Assembly: GCF_000757725.1 (NCBI RefSeq)
Contig: NZ_JJMU01000032.1
Coordinates: 85,838 to 149,837, forward strand
Direction of reading: 5' to 3'
Source of the DNA: Sphingobacterium deserti
Lineage (GTDB): Bacteria; Bacteroidota; Bacteroidia; Sphingobacteriales; Sphingobacteriaceae
Length of the DNA: 64,000 nucleotides
A program made the position numbers and the translations under genes. The notes beneath the pieces are model-generated. The model saw only the letters and a program-made list of their open reading frames with translations. It was not told the DNA's origin and searched no databases. Below are positions 37,915 through 45,848 of this stretch, in pieces (position 1 is the stretch's first letter; each line of letters opens with the position of its first letter).

Positions 37915-38163
37915 CTATTTATCTTCTAAAGAGTCTAATCTATTTTCTTGCTCTATTTCGCGCGCATCTATTTGATGTTGTTGATAATTTTGAATAGCAA
38001 CCTTACTCGCCTTTTGAGAAACAATGATGCCTATAATAGCAATAACGGTAACAACCGCCAGGCCCCACGCATACTTTTTCCGGTCTTGTTTGACCAGCCA
38101 GTACATCACAAAAATATAAGGAACTGCAAAAAATATGTAAAAGATAATACTAGGGCCAACCAT
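37915..38163 (-). CDS. Small two-helix membrane protein, unknown
   Basis: 82 residues from ATG 38163 (MVGPSIIFY); the frame stays open upstream to 38250, but that part is unlike a membrane-protein start. Two membrane helices (about 4-22 and 30-50) and a charged, Gln/Glu-rich C-terminal tail (about 55-82). No family recognised. Divergent from the GNAT-argG operon. Confidence 0.6.
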   Translation of the reverse strand: MVGPSIIFYIFFAVPYIFVMYWLVKQDRKKYAWGLAVVTVIAIIGIIVSQKASKVAIQNYQQHQIDAREIEQENRLDSLEDK

Positions 38164-38404
38164 TTCTTTGTGGATTAAATCTTCCGCAAAATTACACAAA
38201 TAGATAGACTTATGAAACTTGATCTTATTTCTGACGGGGAGTAGTTTCACTTTGAACCTTTTACTAAATCATACGTCCTATTAGTATATTGACGATAAGA
38301 GAGATAGGTTAATGGTTTTTTAATAAAAAAACTACATCTTACTTACATAAAAGAAAAAAATAATTTTTTACTTTTGCCCAGTCTAAACATGGAAAGACAA
38401 TAGC

Positions 38405-38539
38405 ATGAAATACGTAAACGTATATATTGATTGCCCTGTACTGCTTTATAAGAAGCGGGTCATGGAATCGTTATATGCCAAACATGCGTTTAATTGCCCG
38501 GTGTTAAGACTCCGACGACCTATTCTGCCTCGAGCTTGA
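38405..38539 (+). CDS. Candidate leader peptide, Arg-rich C-terminus (44 residues)
   Basis: ATG 38405 to TGA 38539, lying 29 bases after the predicted -7 box of the GNAT-argG operon. Two similar segments (CPVLLYKKR and CPVLRLRR) are visible. Four of the last ten residues are Arg (codons 35, 37, 38, 43), and the ORF ends inside the CTGCCTC/GAGGCAG hairpin. This is what an arginine-sensing leader peptide would look like, but the hairpin lacks a U-tract and the ORF may be chance. Confidence 0.3.
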   Translation: MKYVNVYIDCPVLLYKKRVMESLYAKHAFNCPVLRLRRPILPRA

Positions 38540-38617
38540 TTCAGAGGCAGGCCACTTTCACTATGATAATCACCCGGCTCGGTGGTCCCTCAATCGTTAA
38601 TTAATCATATTTATTGA

Positions 38618-38631
38618 TGCACTATAGTGCA
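38618..38631. promoter_or_regulatory. Perfect 14-bp palindrome before the GNAT-argG operon
   Basis: TGCACTATAGTGCA, centred 30 bases upstream of the GNAT start. A possible operator or RNA hairpin. It shares the ATGCA half-site with a hairpin before argH (52876-52898), so it might be an arginine-regulator site; no ArgR gene is in the window. Confidence 0.4.
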
Positions 38632-38654
38632 AATTAATGGGTCAACATCTTTAG

Positions 38655-39371
38655 ATGACACTTTCAGATTTTTCAATCATTCCAGCTAAGGCTGCACACA
38701 CGGTATATGCAGATGCGATTTGCGACGAGATGTTCGAATCGGCTAAAGCACGAGGCACTGGTATCGCACGCCGAAAGCCAGAATATGTGGCGCGCAAAAT
38801 GGAGGATGGTAAGGCGGTAATTGCGCTGCACAAAGATGGGCGTTGGGCAGGCTTTTGTTATATTGAGACCTGGAGCCATGGCGATTATGTGGCCAACTCG
38901 GGGCTAATCGTGAATCCAGAATTTCGGAAAGTAGGCCTAGCGAAGGCAATAAAGAAACGCATCTTTGAGCTTTCCAGAGAAAAATATCCCCACGCTAAAA
39001 TATTTGGTTTGACAACAGGGCTTGCCGTTATGAAGATCAATTCTGATCTTGGATATGAGCCGGTTACCTATTCTGAACTTACCCAGGATGAGGAATTTTG
39101 GAAAGGCTGCCAATCCTGTGTGAATTACGATATCTTAGTGAGCAAAGAACGCAAAAACTGCATGTGTACTGCTATGCTATGGGATCCGGTTGAAAAAGAG
39201 CGTGAATTAAAAGAAAAAATTCAGCGTAGGGCTGAAGCCAAAGAACGGCTTGATCGCATCGTTAAAAAACAGTCGCTTTTAAAACGTATTGAAGCCAAGC
39301 TATGGAAGTCGTCGCGAAAGATGCTTGCTGCTGTATTTCCCATAGGAACCGGAGCGGTTAAAGGAATATAA
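38655..39371 (+). CDS. GNAT acyltransferase, candidate N-acylglutamate synthase
   Basis: 238 residues. The GNAT core spans about 5-150, with the strand VANSGLIVNPEFR and the acyl-CoA loop RKVGLAKAIKKR. A Cys-containing region follows (GCQSCVNYD, KNCMCTAMLWDP), then a charged helical tail (about 180-238). It is 132 bases before argG. In Bacteroides a GNAT in the same position next to argG has been linked to the first step of arginine synthesis (acylglutamate formation), and no ordinary argA or argJ is visible here. The function is therefore inferred from context; the acyl donor could be succinyl-CoA. Confidence 0.8.
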   Translation: MTLSDFSIIPAKAAHTVYADAICDEMFESAKARGTGIARRKPEYVARKMEDGKAVIALHKDGRWAGFCYIETWSHGDYVANSGLIVNPEFRKVGLAKAIKKRIFELSREKYPHAKIFGLTTGLAVMKINSDLGYEPVTYSELTQDEEFWKGCQSCVNYDILVSKERKNCMCTAMLWDPVEKERELKEKIQRRAEAKERLDRIVKKQSLLKRIEAKLWKSSRKMLAAVFPIGTGAVKGI

Positions 39372-39503
39372 AATTAGTACATTTGAAGCTATACATTAAC
39401 GGTAGTACTATCAAGATAGAAACGAAACCGTTGAGATTTTTTAAATAAACAGTGGGTTATAAATTTTATGGTATAACCGGCCAGTAAAGAATAAATTATT
39501 AAG

Positions 39504-40688
39504 ATGAAAAAAGTAGTATTAGCGTTTAGTGGTGGTTTAGATACATCGTTCTGTTGTATATACCTCACTAAAGATCTTGGTCTTGAAGTCCATTCGGTCG
39601 TTGTAAATACCGGTGGATTCTCCAAGGACGAACTAGAAGCCATTGAAAAGCGTGCTTATGATTTAGGTGTTAAATCGCACAGCGCCATTGATGAAACAGA
39701 AGATTATTACCGCGATACGATCAAATACCTGATTTTTGGCAACGTGCTAAAGAACGCAACGTATCCCCTCTCGGTTTCGGCAGAGCGTGTATGCCAAGCG
39801 ACTGCGATCGCTAATTATGCGAAGAAGATAGGAGCGGAGTGCGTAGCGCATGGATCTACCGGAGCAGGTAATGACCAAGTTCGTTTTGATATGATCTTTA
39901 ACACACTTATACCGGGTGTTGAAATCATCACGCCAATACGTGATCTTAAGCTTTCTCGCGAAGCAGAGATCGAATACCTTGCTAAGCACGGTGTAGAAAT
40001 CAATGCGGAAAAGGCCAAATATTCCATTAACAAAGGCCTTTGGGGAACTTCTGTAGGTGGTGCGGAGACTTTAACCTCAAACCAATACTTGCCAGAAGCC
40101 GCGTGGCCAACACAAGTTTCGTCAAGCGAACCGCAAAGGATAACGATTGATTTCGTGCAGGGCGAGCCTATTGCGCTGAATGGAAAAGAGGTTGGCGCCG
40201 TAAAAGTTATTCAACAGCTTCAAGATTTAGCACAACCCTACGGTATAGGTCGCGATATCCACGTAGGCGATACCATTATTGGTATTAAAGGTCGTGTAGG
40301 TTTCGAAGCTGCCGGGCCGTTGATTCTGATCAAAGCCCATCATACGCTCGAGAAGCATACCTTAACGAAATGGCAGTTATCTTGGAAAGACCAAATTTCT
40401 GGTTTTTACGGCAACTATATGCATGAAGGACAAATGCACGACCCTGTCATGCGTGATATAGAAGCTTTTTTAAGCTCTTCGCAACAGACAGTAACTGGCC
40501 GCGTGATCGTAGAGCTTCACCCGTATAGGTTTATTATTGTCGGTGTCGAATCAGATCACGACTTAATGTCCAATAAATTTGGAAGTTATGGGGAGATGAA
40601 TGAAGGCTATACTGGCGACGATGTTAAAGGCTTTGCTAAGATATTCGGTAATCAAACTATTATTTGGCACAAGGTTAACGAGAAATAG
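39504..40688 (+). CDS. argG: Argininosuccinate synthase
   Basis: 394 residues. The ATP-pyrophosphatase P-loop is FSGGLDTS at 8-15; further family motifs are SAERVCQATAIANYA, AHGSTGAGNDQVRF and the C-terminal NYMHEGQMHDPVMRDIEAF. It joins citrulline and aspartate with ATP. It is somewhat divergent from the proteobacterial form but full length. It lies 1 base from the following GNAT, so the two are translationally coupled. Confidence 0.96.
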   Translation: MKKVVLAFSGGLDTSFCCIYLTKDLGLEVHSVVVNTGGFSKDELEAIEKRAYDLGVKSHSAIDETEDYYRDTIKYLIFGNVLKNATYPLSVSAERVCQATAIANYAKKIGAECVAHGSTGAGNDQVRFDMIFNTLIPGVEIITPIRDLKLSREAEIEYLAKHGVEINAEKAKYSINKGLWGTSVGGAETLTSNQYLPEAAWPTQVSSSEPQRITIDFVQGEPIALNGKEVGAVKVIQQLQDLAQPYGIGRDIHVGDTIIGIKGRVGFEAAGPLILIKAHHTLEKHTLTKWQLSWKDQISGFYGNYMHEGQMHDPVMRDIEAFLSSSQQTVTGRVIVELHPYRFIIVGVESDHDLMSNKFGSYGEMNEGYTGDDVKGFAKIFGNQTIIWHKVNEK

Positions 40689-40689
40689 C

Positions 40690-41139
40690 ATGATCGCGCG
40701 GCTGTCGTTAAACAAGTTGGAAGATGTGGTGCCACTATTTGATGCTTACCGTGTGTTTTATAAGGCGGCGTCAGATGTGGCGCGTGCGCGGACATTTTTG
40801 GAAGCGCGGCTAGCGAATAACGAATCTGTGATTTTCGTTGCTTATGAGCATGGTGTTGCCGTGGGATTTACGCAGCTTTATCCAAAGTATTCTTCCGCGC
40901 GTACCGAAAAAAACTGGATACTGAATGACCTTTATGTGCAGGAATCGGTAAGAAAGCGCGGCGTAGGTGAGGAGCTTATTCGAAAGGCAGTAGCTTTTGC
41001 AAAACATGATGGAGCCGTCTCGGTGCACCTCTCTACGCAGGTCGATAATATCGCAGCGCAGCGTCTGTATAGAAAGATAGGCTTCCAGTTGCAAGATCAA
41101 GACACCGCATTTTATGATTTCAAAAAAACAGATCTATAA
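40690..41139 (+). CDS. Second GNAT acetyltransferase, coupled to argG
   Basis: 149 residues from ATG 40690; the frame stays open upstream inside argG, but that part is argG sequence in another frame. A compact GNAT domain: FVAYEHGVAVGFTQLYP, WILNDLYVQESVRKRGVGEELIRKAV with the acetyl-CoA loop RKRGVG, and NIAAQRLYRKIGFQ at the end. Substrate unknown. Its position between argG and argC suggests a role tied to arginine synthesis or an amino-acid side reaction, by context only. Confidence 0.85.
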   Translation: MIARLSLNKLEDVVPLFDAYRVFYKAASDVARARTFLEARLANNESVIFVAYEHGVAVGFTQLYPKYSSARTEKNWILNDLYVQESVRKRGVGEELIRKAVAFAKHDGAVSVHLSTQVDNIAAQRLYRKIGFQLQDQDTAFYDFKKTDL

Positions 41140-41155
41140 TAAGCCTTAAAGAAAG

Positions 41156-41195
41156 CAAAGGGATAAGTCTATTCGTAGGCTTCTCTCTTTGTTTT
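41156..41195 (+). terminator. Terminator or attenuator between the second GNAT and argC
   Basis: CAAAGGGA-T-AAGTCT pairs with AGGCTT-C-TCTCTTTG (41156-41170 with 41177-41191; one mismatch, two G-T pairs), 6-base loop, then TTTT. argC starts 32 bases later without an obvious promoter, so partial read-through is likely. Confidence 0.6.
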
Positions 41196-41226
41196 CCATG
41201 AGGTTCATGCCAAAATAAGTATAAAC

Positions 41227-42246
41227 ATGAGCAAAATTAAAGTAGGGATCGTAGGTTCAGCAGGTTACACCGGTGGCGAATTACTTCGTGTACTAATCTA
41301 TCATCCAGATGTGGAAATCGTATTTGCAAATTCGGCTTCTAATGCTGGAAACAAACTGTATGATGTTCACAATGATCTTTATGGTGATACTGAGCTAACT
41401 TTTTCTTCAGACTTTCATAGTGAGGTTGATGTACTTTTTCTCTGTGTTGGTCATGGAGATGCGCGTAAATTCCTAGATGCCAACGCTGTTGCTCACCATG
41501 TTAAGATTATTGATCTTTCGCAAGACTATCGTTTGCGTGCAAACACCGCTTATCAGGGAGATAATTTTGTCTATGGTCTGCCAGAATTAAATAAAGAAGC
41601 AATAAAGCAAGCGCAATACATTGCTAATCCAGGCTGTTTCGCAACAAATATCCAATTGGCTTTGCTTCCTTTAGCAAGTAAAAGTCTATTGCCTGATGCG
41701 GTACATATCAATGCAACCACAGGTTCTACCGGTGCAGGACAAAAGCCGGGCGCGACAACGCACTTCTCTTGGCGGAATAATAACCTATCGGCCTATAAAT
41801 CTTTCGAGCACCAGCATCTACAGGAGATCTCCGAATCATTAGACCAACTACAAAGTGGTTTTTTACCGTTGTCTGATAAGTCTTTATTAGCTCGTGCTGC
41901 CGAAAAAATACATTTCGTACCGCAGCGTGGTGACTTTGCCCGTGGCATATTTTCTGCCATTTATGTGGACTGCGCATTGCGCGAAGACGAGGCTTACGAT
42001 CTGTATGAAAGCTTCTACGCCGCACATCCTTTTACTTGGGTAAGCAAAGCAAACATCGATCTGAAGCAAGTGGTTAATACGAATAAAAGCATTTTGCATT
42101 TGGAGAAGCATGGGAACCAACTATTGATCCTTAACGCGACAGATAATCTATTGAAGGGAGCATCTGGACAAGCTGTTCAGAATATGAACCTCATGTTCGG
42201 ATTGGATGAACGGACAGGTTTAAACTTGAAGAGTGTAGGATTCTAA
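41227..42246 (+). CDS. argC: N-acyl-gamma-glutamyl-phosphate reductase
   Basis: 339 residues. NADP-binding GSAGYTGGELLR at 10-21, catalytic Cys137 in NPGCFAT, and a later His in IHFVPQRGDFARGI. It reduces N-acylglutamyl phosphate to the semialdehyde, between ArgB and ArgD. Length is typical of the shorter ArgC type. Last arginine gene of cluster II; a terminator follows. Confidence 0.95.
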   Translation: MSKIKVGIVGSAGYTGGELLRVLIYHPDVEIVFANSASNAGNKLYDVHNDLYGDTELTFSSDFHSEVDVLFLCVGHGDARKFLDANAVAHHVKIIDLSQDYRLRANTAYQGDNFVYGLPELNKEAIKQAQYIANPGCFATNIQLALLPLASKSLLPDAVHINATTGSTGAGQKPGATTHFSWRNNNLSAYKSFEHQHLQEISESLDQLQSGFLPLSDKSLLARAAEKIHFVPQRGDFARGIFSAIYVDCALREDEAYDLYESFYAAHPFTWVSKANIDLKQVVNTNKSILHLEKHGNQLLILNATDNLLKGASGQAVQNMNLMFGLDERTGLNLKSVGF

Positions 42247-42273
42247 ATCTTGACTCTTACCCTTACCCAAACG

Positions 42274-42306
42274 AAACAGCCATTGTGCTTCCCACAATGG
42301 CTGTTT
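42274..42306. terminator. Bidirectional terminator between argC and the lipoprotein gene
   Basis: AAACAGCCATTGTG pairs perfectly with its complement (42274-42287 with 42293-42306), 5-base loop, with T/A runs on both sides. It serves two convergent genes. Confidence 0.92.
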
Positions 42307-42331
42307 TGATTAAAAAATAAAGCTAATCTAG

Positions 42332-43150
42332 TTATTGCGCAGCAAGATTGATTTTGCGTTCGATCATAACGTTATCTCCTGTTACTGCATTTCCATCTTT
42401 GTCGACCAGAGATAGCTTAACAGTTGTCTCGCCCATCGGCAGGTTTAAGATTTCGTAAGGTACCCACTGATCAAGTGTGAACTCTTGTCCGTTGATATCA
42501 GCTTTGACTTTATGGCCGTCTGCTCCCAGTGTACCGTTCGCTACATAGAAATCTAATAATAACGCTTTGGTATCATCTCCTTTATACTCGCCTTTCGGAC
42601 GGCTATAGAAAAGTGCGATGTCCTTCGGTGCGGCCTCTTCGGTCAATTTACCGTCCGCATCGATCTTAAATTTGATCAACTTGTGTGCTTCGGGAGTCTT
42701 GATGGCCTCATGGTAAGAACGTGACAAGAATGACATCAAGTAGTGTTCGGAATTTAAAGCGACAGTTGCGCTATGCTCAGGCTTATAAAGCGCTGCGTAA
42801 GGTTTGTTATCCAATATAAAATGGATATGCTGGCCTTCATGCGAGTTTGCCATATGATGATCATGCTCCGTTTGCTCAGTCAGCTTAAAGTTACTCACAT
42901 CATATTTCACGGTGATCTTTGCCGAGTCAGCTCCTACCTTTTCCGAAGTAATGGATGCTATTTTTAAAGCAGCCCCTGGAAATTCCTTTGAATGTTGCAA
43001 TGGATTTACTGCGACGGATCCCACGGAGTCAGCCAAAGCTGTAGAATCTTGGGTTTCACCTTCGCTATTTTTTGTTGTCGGATTACAGGCTACAACCGAT
43101 GCAGATACTGCGAATACGGCCATCAAACCTGTGAATGTACTCATTTTCAT
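42332..43150 (-). CDS. His-rich exported lipoprotein
   Basis: 272 residues. Lipoprotein signal ending SVVAC (Cys22), a disordered Ser/Asp/Glu linker (about 25-50), then a beta-rich domain with a His cluster at about 95-112 (EHDHHMANSHEGQHIHF) followed by PEHSATVALNSEHYLMSF. The pattern GqHiHfilD with later His resembles DUF4399-type periplasmic proteins and suggests binding of a metal such as copper or zinc (inference). A second beta domain (about 195-272) follows. Monocistronic. Confidence 0.75.
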   Translation of the reverse strand: MKMSTFTGLMAVFAVSASVVACNPTTKNSEGETQDSTALADSVGSVAVNPLQHSKEFPGAALKIASITSEKVGADSAKITVKYDVSNFKLTEQTEHDHHMANSHEGQHIHFILDNKPYAALYKPEHSATVALNSEHYLMSFLSRSYHEAIKTPEAHKLIKFKIDADGKLTEEAAPKDIALFYSRPKGEYKGDDTKALLLDFYVANGTLGADGHKVKADINGQEFTLDQWVPYEILNLPMGETTVKLSLVDKDGNAVTGDNVMIERKINLAAQ

Positions 43151-43215
43151 ATCGTTGGATTTAAATGATTGAATTTGTTTACCTGATATTTAACAAACCG
43201 AAAGCAAAAAGGTTT

Positions 43216-44529
43216 TTATTGAAACACAATATCGAGAGCAGCTTTTATAGCAATAATTGTCTGTTCTAAGTCTGTTTCCGTATGGGCGCTAGAAATGAAT
43301 CCTACTTCGTAGCCGGATGGGCCAAAATAGATACCTTGGTTCAGTAGCGAACGATGCATAACTTTATACTTTTCCATGGATTGTGGATCGATCTCATCAG
43401 CTCGCTTGATCGACTCCTGCGCAGTGAAAGCAAACCAAAATATCGAACCGATGGTAAAGATTTTCACTTCGTATTCTTTTTCAGCGATATAAGAGCGAAG
43501 GGTATCGACAAATGCTGCGGTTGTTTTTTCCTGTTTTTCGTAAAAGCCAGGAGCGGCCAGCTGACGCAATGTAGCAATTCCGGCTGCCATCGCCACCGGA
43601 TTTCCGGAGAGCGTTCCAGCTTGATATACCCCCCCGTCAGGAGAGATATAGCCCATTAATTCGTGCGATGCACCATAAGCACCAACAGGCATGCCACCGC
43701 CGATAATTTTGCCATACGTAATAATATCTGGTTGCACGCCATAATAATGCGCGGCGCCTTGAAAGCCAAGACGAAATCCTGTAATTACCTCATCAAAAAT
43801 AAGAAGCGTACCCTGTTCCTGTGTGATCCTTCTTAAGAAGTTGATATAATCATGATCTTGAATTAGCAAACCGTTATTCGCCGGAACTCCCTCAATGATA
43901 ACGGCCGCGATTTGATCTTTGAACGTTGCAAAAACTTCCTCTAAAGCTTGTGTATCATTTAGAGCAATAACGATTGTTTCGTCAGCGAAGGCCTTTGGCA
44001 CACCAGCGGATGAAGTTTCACCAAAGGTAACCAGGCCCGACCCCGCTTTCACGAGCAGAGAGTCCGAGTGCCCATGATAACAACCTTCGAACTTAACGAT
44101 CTTATCTCTTTTGGTATAACCTCTGGCTAAACGTATGGCAGACATTACGGCTTCCGTTCCAGAGCTCACAAAGCGAATCTTTTCAATGTAAGTATTGTTG
44201 CTCAAGATAAGTTCGGCTAACTCGTTTTCTAACTGCGTGGGCGCTCCAAAGCTCAGGCCCTTATCAAGCTGTCCAGCAACGGCATTTCTAATGTCTGCAT
44301 TGTTGTGCCCAAGAATTAGCGGACCCCATGAGCAACAGTAGTCGATGAATTCATTGCCATCGGCGTCCCATAAATGAGCTTTGTCGCCACGCTCGATAAA
44401 TAGCGGGGTACCATAAACAGATTTGAATGCGCGCACCGGTGAATTTACACCGCCGGGGAAAAATTGCTTCGCTTTTTCAAATAGTTCCGCTGATTTTATT
44501 CTTGATATATCTTGATATTGTTCTGTCAT
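43216..44529 (-). CDS. hemL: Glutamate-1-semialdehyde 2,1-aminomutase
   Basis: 437 residues, class III PLP enzyme. Markers: FFPGGVNSPVRAF at the N-terminus, SSGTEAVMSAIRLAR, YHGHSDSLLVKAGSG, Asp246 in FDEVITGFR and Schiff-base Lys274 in TYGKIIGGGMPVGA. It makes 5-aminolevulinate from glutamate-1-semialdehyde. Last gene of the minus-strand haem run hemA-hemCD-hemB-hemL; a 200-base gap with a strong hairpin separates it from hemB. Confidence 0.96.
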   Translation of the reverse strand: MTEQYQDISRIKSAELFEKAKQFFPGGVNSPVRAFKSVYGTPLFIERGDKAHLWDADGNEFIDYCCSWGPLILGHNNADIRNAVAGQLDKGLSFGAPTQLENELAELILSNNTYIEKIRFVSSGTEAVMSAIRLARGYTKRDKIVKFEGCYHGHSDSLLVKAGSGLVTFGETSSAGVPKAFADETIVIALNDTQALEEVFATFKDQIAAVIIEGVPANNGLLIQDHDYINFLRRITQEQGTLLIFDEVITGFRLGFQGAAHYYGVQPDIITYGKIIGGGMPVGAYGASHELMGYISPDGGVYQAGTLSGNPVAMAAGIATLRQLAAPGFYEKQEKTTAAFVDTLRSYIAEKEYEVKIFTIGSIFWFAFTAQESIKRADEIDPQSMEKYKVMHRSLLNQGIYFGPSGYEVGFISSAHTETDLEQTIIAIKAALDIVFQ

Positions 44530-44683
44530 TGTTAGTAGAATTAGATGACTAAGTTATCCAATTTATAGAAATAGACCTTCATCTTTAGGTCAGTATTCGC
44601 TTGGTTTTATTCCGATGATTTTAAAGCGTAGAAAGTTGGGTTTTTAGGTCGTAATGCGATAGCGCATGCTTAATTCAGCATTT

Positions 44684-44721
44684 ATCAAATTAATCGGTGG
44701 CTCACCACCGATTAATTTGAT
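44684..44721. repeat. Perfect 17-bp inverted repeat between hemB and hemL
   Basis: ATCAAATTAATCGGTGG (44684-44700) and its exact complement (44705-44721) around a CTCA loop. A further GCTTAA / TTAAGC pair (44669-44674 with 44725-44730) encloses it, and the outer arm touches the hemB stop codon. There is no U-tract on either strand, so it is not a standard terminator. It may be an mRNA-processing or stabilising element between hemB and hemL. Confidence 0.8.
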
Positions 44722-44729
44722 CGGTTAAG

Positions 44730-45707
44730 CTATGCTTTTAACCAACCTTTTTCCAATACTTCTTTAGCGTGATAGGTAAGGATGGATGAGGCGCCTGCGC
44801 GCCGAAAGCTTAGCAGCGTTTCCATTATCGAACGTTCTTCATTCAGCCAACCTTTTTGTGTGGCAGCTTTTAACATAGCGTATTCTCCAGAAACGTTGTA
44901 AACAGCGATAGGAAGATCGAAGTTGTCATGTAGTAGTTTCACAATATCCAGATAGGGTAGGCCAGGTTTTACCATAAGGAAGTCTGCACCTTCCTGCATA
45001 TCTAGTTGTGCCTCTATCAACGCCTCTCTTGTATTGGCGGGGTTCATTTGGTAGCTCTTTTTATCGCCTGCTTTCGGCGCTGAGTTTAATGCATCGCGGA
45101 AAGGTCCGTAGAATGCAGAAGCATATTTTGCAGTGTAAGACATTAGCGAAACATGTTTGAAACCATGCGTATCAAGAAGCTCCCTGATGTAGCCGATGCG
45201 GCCGTCCATCATATCGGAAGGAGCGATAATATCTGCGCCAGCTTCAGCATGTGCCAAGGCCATTTTTCCTAGAATCTCTAAGGTTTCATCGTTCAGGATT
45301 TCACCGTTTTCCACTAGCCCGTCATGGCCGTCTGAGCTGTAGGGATCCATTGCGACATCTGTTACGACGCAAGCTTCCGGAAAATTCTTTTTTACTTCTT
45401 CGATGGCACGTAGGTAAAGGCTTCCCTTTTTGTAGCTCACCGTAGCAAACTTATCTTTCAGCGAATCTTCGATATTGGGAAAAAGATCAAAAGCGTTTAA
45501 ACCTAGCTTCAGACAGCTTTCGACCTCACGCAGTAGGTTGTCCACAGAATACCGGAATATGCCCGGCATGGAGGAAACTTCTGTCTTTTGTCCTTGTCCA
45601 TCTACGATGAATAAAGGGAAGATCAAATTTGCTGCTGAAATATGATTCTCTTGAACCATATCCCTGATAACTGCTGATTTTCTATTTCTTCGAGGGCGTT
45701 GTAACAT
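44730..45707 (-). CDS. hemB: Delta-aminolevulinic acid dehydratase, Mg-type
   Basis: 325 residues from ATG 45707; the 14 upstream in-frame residues (MCFRLL...) do not look native. Schiff-base lysines are Lys194 (SYTAKYAS) and Lys247 (MVKPGLPY). The metal region DVAMDPYSSDGHDG has Asp117, Asp121 and Asp129 where zinc enzymes have Cys, so this is the magnesium-dependent type. It condenses two 5-aminolevulinates to porphobilinogen. Same strand and order as the other haem genes. Confidence 0.96.
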   Translation of the reverse strand: MLQRPRRNRKSAVIRDMVQENHISAANLIFPLFIVDGQGQKTEVSSMPGIFRYSVDNLLREVESCLKLGLNAFDLFPNIEDSLKDKFATVSYKKGSLYLRAIEEVKKNFPEACVVTDVAMDPYSSDGHDGLVENGEILNDETLEILGKMALAHAEAGADIIAPSDMMDGRIGYIRELLDTHGFKHVSLMSYTAKYASAFYGPFRDALNSAPKAGDKKSYQMNPANTREALIEAQLDMQEGADFLMVKPGLPYLDIVKLLHDNFDLPIAVYNVSGEYAMLKAATQKGWLNEERSIMETLLSFRRAGASSILTYHAKEVLEKGWLKA

Positions 45708-45848
45708 ATCTTTATGTATTAGAAGTAAAGGGAGCAGCCTAAAGCACAAGCTTACATTTAAATGCGATAAGAAGGAACGAGGCCTCCTTCAACTGTTAAC
45801 ATGTTTTCCTGCATTTTTCGGTATTTCTTTAGACAGCAGCCTATGATA

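Larger units (their letters stand above)
38164..38654. other. 491-base intergenic region: leader of the GNAT-argG operon
   Basis: It contains a TACTTTTG -7 box at 38369-38376 (fits TAnnTTTG, weak -33), giving a predicted leader of about 270 bases. Inside are a 44-codon Arg-rich ORF (38405-38539), a stem CTGCCTC / GAGGCAG (38525-38531 with 38544-38550), a short CACC / GGTG hairpin (38571-38584) and a 14-bp palindrome at 38618-38631. No U-run follows the hairpins, so a classical terminator is not evident. Confidence 0.55.

Noticed and set aside
38164..38400. Possible extra N-terminal codons of the small membrane protein (frame open to 38250)
   Set aside because: The upstream residues are polar and basic, unlike the membrane-helix start at ATG 38163.
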